A DNA stretch of 64,000 nucleotides, from NCBI GenBank assembly GCA_917880885.1, contig OU862908.1, positions 50,179,819 to 50,243,818 on the forward strand. The letters run 5' to 3'. Source of the stretch: Limnephilus marmoratus. Taxonomy: Eukaryota > Arthropoda > Insecta > Trichoptera > Limnephilidae. The notes under the pieces are model-generated. The model saw only the letters and a list, made by a program, of their open reading frames with translations. It made no database searches and was not told the origin of the DNA. This document shows, piece by piece, positions 32,806-44,417 of the stretch (position 1 is the stretch's first letter; every line of letters begins with the position of its first letter). A program made the translations under genes and the position numbers.

Positions 32806-33229
32806 GGCTCTGCAACCGGGCCCGAAAAGAAGAAGATGAAGAAATACGAAATTAGGAATGTTAGAGGAGAGCGCTAACGTTTACAGCGACGTAATCGATG
32901 CGAAAATTGCGAAAATGTTTAAAAAAACAAGACTCGTTTAAAATAGAGCAAAAATCTAGCGGGCATTATCTTACACAGTATTTAAAGAAACACTGTGAAT
33001 TTTTTCATACGTATAACTTGTAAAACAACTGAAACAAACGTATTTATAATAATTTTTAAGCATACTTTGCGATTTTTTTCTATCGAGGGAATTTTATATA
33101 ATTTGCGTTTCGGCGCGGGCAAAGTCTAGATATTATCTTCAAGAATAACACATATATTTAAGAGCTTTAAAACTTACCGTGTTTAAGCGAAATACGTAAT
33201 AAATAGGTACAAATCCGGGTTGCGGGCCC
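32806..33229 (-). mobile_element. TTAA MITE, complete copy
   Basis: TTAA at 32802-32805 and 33230-33233. Ends GGCTCTGCAACCGGGCCCG and, inverted, GGGCCCGCAACCCGGATTTG. Full-length reverse-oriented copy, 424 bp, directly beside the SINE-A head. Confidence 0.85.
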
Positions 33230-33233
33230 TTAA

Positions 33234-34464
33234 GTTGCCCGTAAAATTTGCAATATGAAACTTTTCTGTTCTAAAAAATAAAAAAAATTAATTTAAAATT
33301 GAATTGTGCTGTGAAAAGATGTTACTCATAAATTGCAAATGAAATTCTTTGTTCAAAAAGATAAATGTTACTAGAGTTACTTTTATGCATAAATATAATC
33401 ATTTAATAATATCTACTCATATAAATATATAATAATATATAAATTTTGGTCAAAATATGAGATAAAGCAGTTCCAAGGGAACGATAATGTAAATTTTTTT
33501 TTTACATAATAACATTCTAAACAAAACAATTCAAAAAATGTAACTCGCACAAATACTCGCCACTGGGTGAAAACATCAATAATCACTTTTTTTTCAATCA
33601 AGTTTTTTTTCTATTCAGGCGCCAAGTACACATTTAGCACACAGCTTCAAGCATAATCATATTAGATCACGTCCTCGCCGACACAGCCAAAGTTTTGGCC
33701 CAAAAAATCGTTGAAGTAAACAAAATAAACTTTTTAGTGTTAGGTCGTAGGTATAGAGGGTTGTGTATTTTCATCTGTAAAAGATCAGAAAACTCGTCGG
33801 TACCACACAAGTTTATTTTTGTAAAGGAAAGGGGAAACTAAATTGCTCATTTTATCGCAATTATGCACTATAATTTTTTCCAAAGACAAATAAACCTGTG
33901 ATTCATCTGGTGCACTGTACTGAAAGATTTGCTTTGCAAATAATTTTATTATGCTACTTTTTTCAGCCTCAGTATCAGTATCTATAAAAGTACCTTGTAC
34001 ACAAAGATTGCAATTAGTTTTTCAGCGAAATATTTTTAAAAAACTTAATCAGTCTTGGAAATAATTTCCGGATACGTCGTTACTCTATTTTCCGGTACAA
34101 TAGGAAAAACAGGTTTTAAAACAAAATGATTTGATCCTCATAATTTAGCACATAAATTACAATTAAAGATACACTCTCCACTTCAGAATAGGTTATGAAC
34201 AATACCTTCCTATATTATTTGAGTGTTGTACGCGCCTTGCACTCTCAAACATTAATACTGTCTGAGTTTATTCGAAGATTATTTTAACTTGAAATCTAAC
34301 TGATTTACTAACCATAAAGCCATTTCCGAGGAGTACCGACACATAATTTCCTCTTGGCACACGCTTCTTGATCATTGACGTTCACGAATCGTCTCATGTA
34401 TCGTCTCGTCTATTATGCTTCTTCTCTTCTTCTTCTGAATTCTGTCATGACCCTAGATACCAGG
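33234..34464. other. No gene seen
   Basis: A+T-rich with short frames lacking motifs. Confidence 0.35.
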
Positions 34465-34562
34465 TAATTTTTTTTTAAATCTATATAAAGTATGTTTACT
34501 TTGGGTTTTTCGATGCCTGTCTCACTGGGATACACCTGTGTCGAGACAGGCTTTTAATTCAC
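34465..34562 (-). mobile_element. LINE 3' end with terminal hairpin (copy B)
   Basis: The hairpin GCCTGTCTC (34515-34523) / GAGACAGGC (34543-34551) is perfect over 9 bp, with a loop containing GGGATACACCTGTGT. On the minus strand the element ends TATATAGATTT and an A-run. Confidence 0.7.
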
Positions 34563-36937
34563 TTGATTGTGCCATATCTTCCATCTAACGTCTCCTACTA
34601 TTTCCATGTCAATATTCGCGTCATAAACTCGCTTTTGATATATAATATCATGAAAAATGTCGGTAAATTTCTAGTTGCTATACCCACATTTTGCCAAGTT
34701 CCTGCAATACAGCTTAAACAATCTTACGAACATTTATTAAAATATTTCATAAAGGAATGTGCTGGTTCAAAACGTCCGAAAGAAGCTAAAATATTAGTGA
34801 GGCCTTTTTTCCACGAAGGCATGCAAGTATCTGATACTCGACGGCGGTGGTTCAAGGTTCAAATATCTTGGCGACTATCGCCGTACATCTGCGTGGAGGT
34901 TGAAATGTTGCCGACATTTTGTAAACTCGTTGGCGACGCACGATGCCAATCTCCCGGGCGAGGTTGTTCCGACTCACTTCGCCGAGACCTTTAACATTTC
35001 GCTTGCTGAGGATTGGTTTGTACTATGTCAACTAAAACACGTATTGAGAAAATAGAGTTTGAAGTTTAAAAAAATGTAAGTTTTGTTTCCTTTATTTCAA
35101 ACTAATTGCTATAAATATTTTTTAAAAAACAGGGTTTAATCTTTCTATTAGTAAAAGAACTACATATTTGGTTGAATTTTTAATAAACTAATATTACTGC
35201 ATTCACAGCTTAAAAAAACTCAAAAATGGATACAGAGTACAAACAAGCGACCTCAGCAAGCGTTATGGCGGCACTTGTGACACCTTTACGTAGAATAAAA
35301 TGAAGTCGCTCCCGTTGTCTGTGCGCTTAGATCTTTTAAACTACGCAACGGATTTTCATGCGGTTTTCACCAATAGATAGAGTGATTCATGAGGAAGGTT
35401 TTTAGGTATATAATTTGTCAAGGTTTTGTGTAAATTGGTTGAAATATATAAATAAAGGGAGCGGGCAGGCAACCGCCTTGTGTGGATTTTATTTAACAGA
35501 TGATGGGTAAAAGATGATTTGATTTAACAGATAAAGGCACTCACTGATCGTGAGTGGGGTTACGAAAGCAGTATAGTTTTGAGTTGCGAGAAATCAACAA
35601 TGATTCGTGGCGATGCAAGTCTCGTGATTTCAGCAGCGTTGTGTACGGGCCGTGTGCAATAACTTGTTTACGACGCGACGTGAGTATCTGATATCGATAA
35701 TTGCGTATAACTGTGGAAAAAGAGCCTTACACCTTAGTAAAATGCTCCCGTCGCTAGATTGCATTTTGTGATTCAAAATATTTTGTAATCATGCAGAAGA
35801 TCTCGGATAGAAAATTTAAGAGCGCTGCCGGTCGCTGCGAACATTTATGAATAGGTATTTTAAAGAATCTCTTTTATTTCACTCTCTGACAGTAGTCAGA
35901 ATCGCGCTATAGATGTGTGAGTGAATGCAGGCCTTGTGTGTGTGGGCTACGCGCTTCACGCGTAAGCCGAATTATTATTTCTGCCGACCACGCATGTTCC
36001 AATCTGCAAACGTGTAGAGACAAGACTAAACATTCAATTTCTCTCCCCGCTCACAGGAACATCCCATTGTAAGCGTCCTATGAATATGCTATTATAGTTA
36101 CTTATCGTTGTTGCGCGCACAAAATATCCTGTGGGTATTTTAGAATATTAGGATATATAATTAAAAAAAAATAGGGACCCATATTTTTATTTATTTTTAT
36201 TAATTGTAGAGTTATTTGTGATACCATGTTTGGGTGAAAACAAGTGGGCTTAATATACATTGTTTTAATAAAACCGACAATTTTTTCTTAAATTTTGCAT
36301 TCAGGATTTTTGTGCGCACTTTTTATGCACATATGATATTTTGTGTAGCAAACGTAGGAAAGGCAACTTGGCCTTTCTCATATGACCCATATCCCTCAGG
36401 CCTCGGGCATATTTTTTCATAAGGTCGAAATATTTCCGCTTTGCAATAAAATCCAAATAAATGGAATATTTCTGATAGTATCCGAAAACGAAAAACTGTT
36501 TTTGAAAGGCGATGAAATACGCTTTTAAATTTTGAAATCCGAAATAAACCTTTGCTTTTCAAATATAAAAATTTTGAACGCACACATAAATTTTTTTAAA
36601 ACATCTTACGTTTTTTCTAACTAAAATTACTGATAACGAAAAAAATAAAAACACGTACATATTTATTACACAAATGTATTGTTAACATTTCCGTCACCTC
36701 ACTTTTTTATCGTTTCATGTAAAAATAATTAATAGATACATAATTCCATAAGTTTCATAAACTTTGGTTTTATAAAGGTGTACAATTACATTATTTTGTG
36801 GTTAACTTTTGAATTTGAATATAAAGTTTGATATTTTCTCTTTCTCTTTCGAACACCGTTTAAAACTTATTTCTCAACATAATAGTAAGGGAGACACAAG
36901 ATCGATATGAGTTGTTCCCAAAGCTAACAAATAGCCG
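34563..36937. other. No firm gene; one unexplained frame
   Basis: A 143-codon frame (34563-34994) and, over its GC-richer last 190 bp, a second frame (CCRHFVNSLATHDANLPGEV, stop near 35051) are both open. Neither has a recognised motif. Around 35310-35420, AAACTACGCAACGGATTTTC and GATAGAGTGATTCATGAGGA resemble motifs seen in insect Helitron-like repeats, but no ends were found. Confidence 0.25.
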
Positions 36938-36961
36938 GGGGGGGGGGGGGGGGGGGGGGGG
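36938..36961 (+). repeat. 24-bp poly-G run
   Basis: An uninterrupted run of 24 G in A+T-rich surroundings. Run length is prone to sequencing and assembly error. Confidence 0.9.
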
Positions 36962-37836
36962 TTAAATTTGGATTTGTGACCAAAACACCCAATTAAACTG
37001 AAAATGTATTTTTTTTTATCAAAAGGTAGAGAAAATATCTTGTGCGGATAAATATGGTTTATTTTATTTATTTTACTTAATTTTTTGGTAATTTTTTGAG
37101 AGTTAAATATAAATATTAAAAAAATATTTTTGCTTTACCTACTGAGTTAAAATTGAAGAAAATATATATATATATATATTTTTTTTAATATTTAATATAG
37201 ATATCATTGTACAGTGGAGTTATATAAATTACATATGGTGCACATACATAGGATATGGTTACATACTAAAATATTGTGCACTTGGGAGAAATTCGAAAAA
37301 TCTAAATAAAATAGAGATGAATATAGATTAATAATAAATAGAAAGAATGAGAAAAACAGGTAATTATTTAGTTAATTATTCCTGATGAAATGTAGCTTCG
37401 GTTTGAGTTTCAGTTTATTGATGTCTTTGGTTTTTTTTTATTTCAATGGGGAGGTTGTTGAAAAACTTTATTCCTAAATAGATGTAATTGTTTTGCATTA
37501 GTTTGGTATTAAATTTTGGTATTTTGATGTTATCTTCATATTTTTTTGATTGGTGAGTTTAAAATTTTTTGATGATATTATCTTTGTAAATTTGGGTAAT
37601 TGCATTTTTCTTAAAGATATTCTCTACTCGAGGCACCGTAAAATCTGCGAAAAGCGTTTCTGTTGGATAAGTGGAGGGTTTCTTTAGGATTACTTTAATG
37701 ATTAGTTTCTGGATTACTTTGATCGGGGTTAGAATATTGTTGTATGACCCCCCCCCCCCATCCAATAATTCCATTTTGAATTAATGACTGGATTAGTGCA
37801 TAGTATACTCTTTTTAGATTGTTGAGATTATTGTAT
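36962..37836. other. No gene seen
   Basis: Includes an (AT)9-like run near 37162-37180 and a C-run at 37749. No supported gene. Confidence 0.4.
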
Positions 37837-37922
37837 TTTTTTTTTACATGAGCTCCACACAGGAGGCCCTGAGGAAAATAATTTCCCTGAGGGCCTATGT
37901 CATCTTTGGGGATGCTGTGTGT
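37837..37922 (-). mobile_element. LINE-X/SINE-B tail, truncated
   Basis: T-run, ACATGAGCTCCACACAGG, the stem GGCCCTGAGG/CCTGAGGGCC, and GATGCTGTGTG, then loss of similarity. Confidence 0.75.
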
Positions 37923-38744
37923 ATATTATTAAAAAAACATTTCTTTGGGTAATTTTAATTTATGTGCGACAAATTTGAGTTATAATACGAATTCTTGCAC
38001 ACAAAAAGACTTTTTTTTCTCATTTTAATTTTATATTTATTTTATATTTCTGTAGTATAAAGGGATTTATTTTTATAATTTTATATTTTTTTATATTTCT
38101 GTAGTATATGTAGTATATTTTTTTTAAATAATTACCATTAATTACAAGTAATGGTCAGAGTTGCCTCTTATATGATTAAAAAGATGAGTTTGAAAAATGG
38201 GATATATTTATGTCAGATTATTTAGGAAACCGTGGTGAATCAAATGGTGTAAACAAAAAAAAAATTGGTCGAAAACCTCACATGGGATATTTTTTTAATG
38301 CAACGACGATATGTTCTCAAGAGTTTTGAGAATAAATATATATATATTTTTTACGTTATTAATTTATCAAAAAAATAACATTCTTGCATCTATTTTATTA
38401 TATACTTGATGTGGAAAATAACATAGTTACTATATTAAGCCAAATAATGTACATGCGGATATACAATTGGATATATGCATAATGATAATTATACTAAAAA
38501 GGTTTTATTTCTGGGAGTGCAAAAGTCATACAGCTTCATATGTGCTATAGCTACAAAACTACACTACTTGGATGTTTCTGACCACAAATGTTTAAAAAAC
38601 TGGCGTAAAAGTACTAATGACGTGTAAGCCCATAGAAGGGTTCTCGAGAAACACAGAAATGCATTGATTGAAATTGCACAAACGAATTGGTTATGGCGAC
38701 CCAGCTTGAAATGCTGCAAATGGGTCCAATCTTTGTGGCGTCAT
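37923..38744. other. No gene seen
   Basis: A+T-rich; nothing supported. Confidence 0.3.
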
Positions 38745-38840
38745 TTTTAATTAAATGAGAACAAATAACTTTGTAAAAACAGCTTTATGTAATCAATATT
38801 ATCAACATATTTCGAAAACAGAGTGTTCTTCGTCAGGATA
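38745..38840 (-). mobile_element. Penelope-like terminal fragment with hammerhead-like motif
   Basis: On the minus strand CCTGACGAAG (38837-38828) is followed after a short stem-like segment by CGAAA (near 38814). This is the spacing of hammerhead boxes CUGAUGA and GAAA, with one substitution in the first box. The flank TTAATTAAATGAGAACAAAT is shared with 32335. Confidence 0.35.
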
Positions 38841-38990
38841 AGATTAATATTAAAAGACAAACAAGTATAGGCATATGAGAATTATAGACAAAATAATAAA
38901 GGGAGAGGTGATTAATTACTTAAAAATATCACAAAATGCAATTATATAAAATGAAATATAAAAATTATTTTTAAGTTAAATACCCTTATA

Positions 38991-39329
38991 GTATAGCAAA
39001 GTCATTGGAGAAGCTGTGTGGAGGTTATTTTTAATGAAAGGAAGGAGAGGAATTTCTGGGTAGGTAAAAGTATGAAATGATGGTGGAGAGAGTCCGGCTG
39101 TAGAGATCAAAAGATCTCCCTCTTCCAGTTTCTCCCAATCCGGCCCGCCACGCAGTAAGTGGACAAAATCATCCGCCACCAAAACCCATGCAGACCTCAC
39201 CCGTGAACCCGGGAACCCATGCCCAGTCACCAAACATAGCGGACCACTTGGGGTGACCAAGTGGCGGGGGTGTTGGTTATCCAATAAATGGTTCCCGGGG
39301 CGATGGTACCTATAACGCCTCCCAAATTG
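38991..39329 (-). mobile_element. SINE-B copy lacking the tail
   Basis: Minus strand from TTTGGGAGGCGTTATAGGTA (39328) through CCCGGGTTCACGGG to CTCCACACAGCTTCTCC (39017). The stem-loop and A-run are absent. Frames across it are artefacts. Confidence 0.75.
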
Positions 39330-40550
39330 AAAATTTATTATAGTACTTGACATAAACAATTTTAATTTTGCACAATTTTAGTATGAAAGCTCGGTCAGTA
39401 TTGGTATACCGCGATGAGTCACTAAACAGAAAAAAACGAATAAAAAATATCTATTACTCGGGCAAGGACAACACTAGTCTACCGATAAAATGCGTTACAT
39501 CACTACTTCGCTTTATATGTATTTGTCAAAACCCCCGTTCCCCGGCCCCCCTCAGGAGAACTGAGCGAAAGGGACACCTGCACGTCGGGCCGAAAATACC
39601 TAAATAAAATCTTCGAAATCGATGTTTTGTATTCCCCATTTTTCTTCTCCAAAACTGGACCGATTTTAATTTTTTTTTCACTAACTGTATTAAAAGAAAA
39701 TATTCTATGCCGGTACGTTTTGATTTTTTTCAAAATACATTATTTAGTTTGTATACTGAACGTTTTTTGACGGCGTTTAAATTAGGCAATTTTATTCATT
39801 TTTGGAAGGTCCTAACTTCTATAAGAAGTAAATTATCAAAAAAAGCAAAACGTACCGACACGCTAGTGGTCGATATCTATATTATGTAAAAAAAAATTTT
39901 GCTCTAGGGTCAAAATCCAGAGAGATAAACGGGGAATACGTTTGTATGGAAAAACGCCGCTAGTATTTCCTCTTAATATCGCGTCCCGAATATTGAAGTA
40001 CTATGTTCTTTGCGTACGAGCTAGTTATTTCGAATTTCGGATTCTAGTCAGTGTAAAAATGATAATAATAAATACTCACCTTCTAAAAATTGTCGTTTTC
40101 ATAGATAATTTGAATTTTTCAAAACCCGCCAAAACTATCGAAATCTGGCATTTTTCACTAAATTTAAGTTTCAACATTGGAAGTGATTATCCGGAACGTT
40201 TGAATGAAATTTTAAATTAATGAAAAAATGAATGCATCCTCAAAAATGGACGGGAATATATTTTTCACGCCCTAACGCCATACCTCTCAACTCTATAATT
40301 GCTTCAACTAAGCCCTATGCGTTGAGTTCAATGCATATAATCTGGTTCAGCGAGCTGAAATATTAATATTTATACGGAAAAAATAACTCATCAATACAGC
40401 GTGCATGAAAATGGGACAATTTTTTTTAATAAATTGAAATTGTGGACTTAAAAAAACATGCATTTTCAATTTTGGATGATTTTAAGTGGTAATAACATTT
40501 TAACTGTAAAACTGTAAACTATACCCAATACGAAAAATTCCTACACTTAT
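39330..40550. other. No gene seen
   Basis: Two open frames (39707-39889, 39942-40220) have no motif. A GC-rich patch lies at 39532-39590. Confidence 0.3.
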
Positions 40551-40983
40551 GCCTCGATGACACACGGCGAGTTACAAGCTACTATCTACTAAGTTTTAAA
40601 AGCGGGTAAATCGGCTAGTGAGATTGTCATGATGACACACAAAACTGTCCACTCGCTCAGAAGCGTGGGAAACTGAGGTCGCTTTTAGCGCCAGTAACAA
40701 GAATAACGATGCCTGCGTGAACTAAATTCTTCAGATTTTTGACAGTCGAAATCAGCTGTTTATCGGAAGCCATGTTGGAAACGTAAATATACCAATCACG
40801 AGCAAGCGGAGCAAGCGTGTAGGCAAGTAAAGTTGACGACCTTTCAACTTTTTTTCGTAGATTGTCAACAATCTGCTAGTTGCTGCTAGTTAGCAAGTGA
40901 CACGATGACACTGGGCGAGTTTACTAACAGATAGTGAATTTCCCAGATAGTAGCTTGTAAACTAGCCCTGTGTCATCGACGCT
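40551..40983. mobile_element. ~430-bp MITE with hairpin right end
   Basis: The left end GCCTCGATGACACACGGCGA and, inverted right end, GCGTCGATGACACAGGGCTA continue to ACAAGCTACTATCT on both sides. The right end also contains a further copy in opposite orientation: 40903-40924 pairs with 40957-40978 at 20 of 22 bases. Non-coding. No certain target duplication. Confidence 0.7.
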
Positions 40984-41014
40984 TTAGACACTTTTTGTGA
41001 TTCCCGCACAACTA

Positions 41015-41225
41015 ATTTAATTCTTGATTTCAAAATTTCTCTTATCTCTCCACACGCTATATTCCTTTTTATTACAATTACTCGAACATTCATTAGTTAG
41101 GTTTTAAAAACCGTTTATATCTCAGACGAAATTACCTACTGATATTCTATGGACTTACGTAATAGGTAATACGACCGCGTAATATATAACTTGTATCATA
41201 ATGTAAGTCTTCTTAACCAAATTCA
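41015..41225 (+). mobile_element. Diverged LINE-J 3' end
   Basis: ATTCTTGATTTCAAAAT, then ACCGTTTATATCTCAG and GATATTCTATGGACTTACGT follow the 3' UTR at 1245-1450 in order. Confidence 0.7.
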
Positions 41226-41819
41226 AAAACAACATATTTCATTCAAACCTCATTTTTTTAAATATCATTAAAAGAACCCACATAAATTTTCCATTTCAAG
41301 AGACTTAATCTAAAATTTAGATTACTAAATCATATTTAGAAAAATTCTTTGGAAAAAAGTTTAAAAAACACGTGAAGTTTTAGGAGATAACATAATACAG
41401 TATAAATGTAATAGCATGTCTTTAGGTACCTTTACTTTACTAGCTACGTACTTTTATCATACGTACATGGTGACTTGTACTCAATAGTCAAAATGCATTC
41501 AATAATTTGCTAAAAATTCTGCCTCAACAAAGGTTTACTTAGTAAGGTAGTTTATGGTCTCAATAAACGATATTACACTTTATTACTCTTCCCATACATA
41601 ATTCTTTTCAATTACTGTAATTATTTAAACTTACCACTACACACTGCAAGTTCAGGTTAAAACTCCGACAGTAGAAACATTTCAAAACTTTAAAGTCTAC
41701 ACCGTACAGAAAATTTATTAAAAAAGATTTTATTTAATAAGTCAGATACGCCTCATACGTCGTACGTATGTCGGGTAATATTATATTATTGTGAAAACAA
41801 GCTTACGTGTCTGAGAGAT

Positions 41820-42345
41820 TAAACTAAAAAACATGTCGGAATACTCCACTGCCCAACATAAAGACTCAACCAGGGCAATAAGCCAAAATATACTGGTTGC
41901 TCCCAGTTTGAACACATCTTTTGGACGAAGACACAATAAATTCAATTAAATAAAGCAGAAAAAATTCGGAAATGAATATATTTCAAACAAAAGTAAAAAC
42001 ATGGCTGAGAGAACAAAGTCTTAATCCACTTACAAATATTATAAAGACAATATAAATGCAACCAGAAACTAAATACAAAAGTTAAAAAAAAACTGCAGGC
42101 CGCCCCAGAACGTAACCCTATTGAGGATTATTGTGAAAAAATTTAATTTATATTTATATTAATATCTACATCGGGTACAAATTTTTGTTATTGACACTAA
42201 TAAAAATTAAAAATAGAAGTGTAAAACTTGTGGGATCTTGATATTAAGAAATCTTTAAAGTATAATTAATTTATTACTGCAATGTTACTGTGAAATAGTG
42301 TATACAATATAAACGTGTTATTTGTTATCAATAAATATCATGAGA
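41820..42345 (+). pseudogene. LINE pol C-terminus and 3' UTR
   Basis: Fragments read VLVAPSLNTSFGRRHNKFN (near 41900) and, in another frame, MNIFQTKVKTWLREQSLN (near 41970). These match the generic LINE ending FKxxVKxWLxEQ, as in the 7.6-kb fragment. The 3' UTR runs to about 42345. It is frameshifted and truncated, hence inactive. Confidence 0.55.
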
Positions 42346-42493
42346 TTCAATTCAATTCAATTTATTCATTTTTAAAACATTACAAAATTAAAAATTTTAA
42401 TCGTTTTAAAAGAGATAAAGTATTAAGATTCAGACAGATTTAAGCAATTTATACATCAATGAAGCACAATCATACTAACAACAAACAAGCTTG

Positions 42494-44115
42494 TCATCTG
42501 AATTGTGCTTCATTGATGTTATACATATCGATATTCGCAGTGAATCTATTTAACAACAAGACAGCTCTCCCGACTGGCATAACCATTGGCAAGTTAGTTC
42601 TGCAAGCCGGGAGATAAAACAGTCTATGCTGTCGGTGACGGAGATAACCATCGGGAACGTAGGAACTAATGCTCTCCATGATAGCCGAGTTTTCGAACCT
42701 TCCACGAATCAATCTGAAGAAATGTGTTAAAAGGAGCAGTATGAGCACATCCCTCCTGACCTGTAGAAGGTACATACCAAGGATGCCCAAAAGAAAGTGG
42801 GTAGGGTAGAGCCACGGTTATTTTGCCGGTTTGCCATACTTTCTCAGGTAAAGTTGCGTGATCCCAAAAACTAATACCTCATTCGCTCAACGACAATTCT
42901 GGTTCATCGCTCCTAAAATATATAATGCTTTGAGTACTGATATTAAGTCAAGTAATTCTAATTCTCTTTTTATAACACGTGTACAACATTGGATTTTCGA
43001 AAGTGGACGAGCGTACTTTAAAGAATTCATGAGTTCTTAACACTACATTTTAATTATTAATTTTTGCATTTCAAAATTTTAATTTCCATTTTTATTTCTA
43101 TTTTTCTTTAAAATGTTATCTTTTTTCTTTTAGTTTTGTCAGTAAATTTTATTTATTTTTTAATTTTAATTTATATACTTATATGTTTTAATTTATATAT
43201 TTGTATAGAACACTTGAGTTCTTAACATTTAATCTTTATTATTAATCTTTGTATTTCAAAATTGAATTTTCATTTTTATTTTTACTTTTCTTTAAAATAT
43301 GATCTTTTTTCTCTTTATTTTTCACTTACTTTTAAATATTTCTTAATTTTTATTTAGTTAATTTAATCATCTGTTTTAATAAAATAGTATTTATTGAATC
43401 GTATTTGAAATATTAAATGTACGACTACCATAACACGGGCATGAGCCTAGTGTGGTAGCCAAAAAAAAAAACAAATATCTGTAACTAATAAAAATTTTAT
43501 GAAATAAAAAAAAATAAATCTCAGAAATTTCTTCTGAACCCTCTCCAACATGAGGAAATACTTCACTTGGTGTGGGCTCCAAACCATCGACCCACTCTCA
43601 AGCCTACTCCTAACCAAAGCATTGTATAGTACTGTAAGAACCCGGGTGTCTCTGAAGTTTCTTGCAGTGCTTAGGACGAAACCCAACATTCTCAGTGAAG
43701 TACTACACGTCATTATGATATGAGCATGAAAAGTTAACCTATTATCAAACAAAATACCAAGATCTTTCATAGTGAAGACACGTTTTAAATTTAGAGCCCT
43801 CATAGTATACCGGTAAAACCAGGTATGATACGCCCTAGTGAAAGAAAGGATGAAACATTTAGAGACATTGAATTCAATCTGATTCCGTTTACTCCAGTCA
43901 ACAATTCTATCAATGTCCGATTGGATTCGAAAGCAGTTCTCTAAAGTTTGTATTTCCAAGAAAAGTTTTAGATCATCAGCGAAAAGAAGTGACCTGGAAT
44001 GCAGAATAATTTCCGTCATATCATTAATAAAAATCTAAAAGAGGAGTGGTCCTAAATTAGAGCCCAGAGAAAACAAGAAATAATTTTGATAGGAATATTC
44101 CATGTAATACAAAGG
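42494..44115 (-). pseudogene. LINE-J reverse transcriptase, split by a nested LINE
   Basis: Minus strand, 5' to 3'. Near 44110 it reads GSNLGPLLF, a stop, then IFINDM (motif B end). Then comes SLLFADDLKLF (motif C) at ~43990, TMKDLGILFDNRLTF, and NALVRSRLESGSMVWSPHQ to VQKKFLRF near 43525. The frame is interrupted and resumes at 42790 with GILGMYLLQVRRDVLIL, then YLPACRTN and MPVGRAVLLLNRFT, ending 42494. The order and content match one continuous RT C-terminal half interrupted by the plus-strand insertion at about 42795-43520. At least one stop and the insertion make it inactive. Same broad family as the left-edge fragment. Confidence 0.8.
42795..43520 (+). mobile_element. 5'-truncated LINE inserted in LINE-J
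   Basis: A 60-codon frame ending at 43038-43040 reads AQRQFWFIAPKIYNALSTDI then FITRVQHWIFESG, the standard last segment of LINE pol. The 3' UTR contains a ~187-bp direct duplication (43038-43224 and 43225-43390; both include TTTCAAAATT...CATTTTTATTT). The end is A-rich at 43461-43515. Confidence 0.7.
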
Positions 44116-44249
44116 AGATAAAAATCACATTCGTAATCGGCCAGATTTTAGAATAATCCTGATTGTATCACTACCGAAGATGAATTTTGGCATAGGTCCT
44201 CAGTTTTTATTAATGTACCGAAAGAGACGGGAGTTTCTTTCTTATGAAA

Positions 44250-44417
44250 TAACACGTTTTATTGACTGAAAATTTTGCATTTCGTTTATCTGTACTTTAT
44301 TCATATGTTCCGTTTCAAGATGGTGGTCAACTTAATTTGACTTATGAATTTAGAGGTAATTTTGGTTTTGATTTAATAAATAAGAAACATGTTTTTCTGG
44401 ACGCGCCGGGTCCACTG
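44250..44417 (+). other. Open frame interrupted by the LTR element
   Basis: From the stop at 44250 the frame reads VLLTENFAFRLSVLYSYV, DGGQLNLTYEFRGNFGF, and KKHVFLDAPGPL up to the LTR insertion point. Past the element, after the second ACTG at 50187, the same frame continues for about 30 codons before a stop at 50276. That two pieces separated by 5.8 kb stay in frame across the target duplication suggests a formerly continuous coding segment. I do not recognise the protein. Confidence 0.3.

Noticed and set aside
34563..34994. 143-codon frame as a host gene
   Set aside because: No start context, splice signal or recognised motif; a second frame is also open over its GC-rich end, which argues against a single coding frame.
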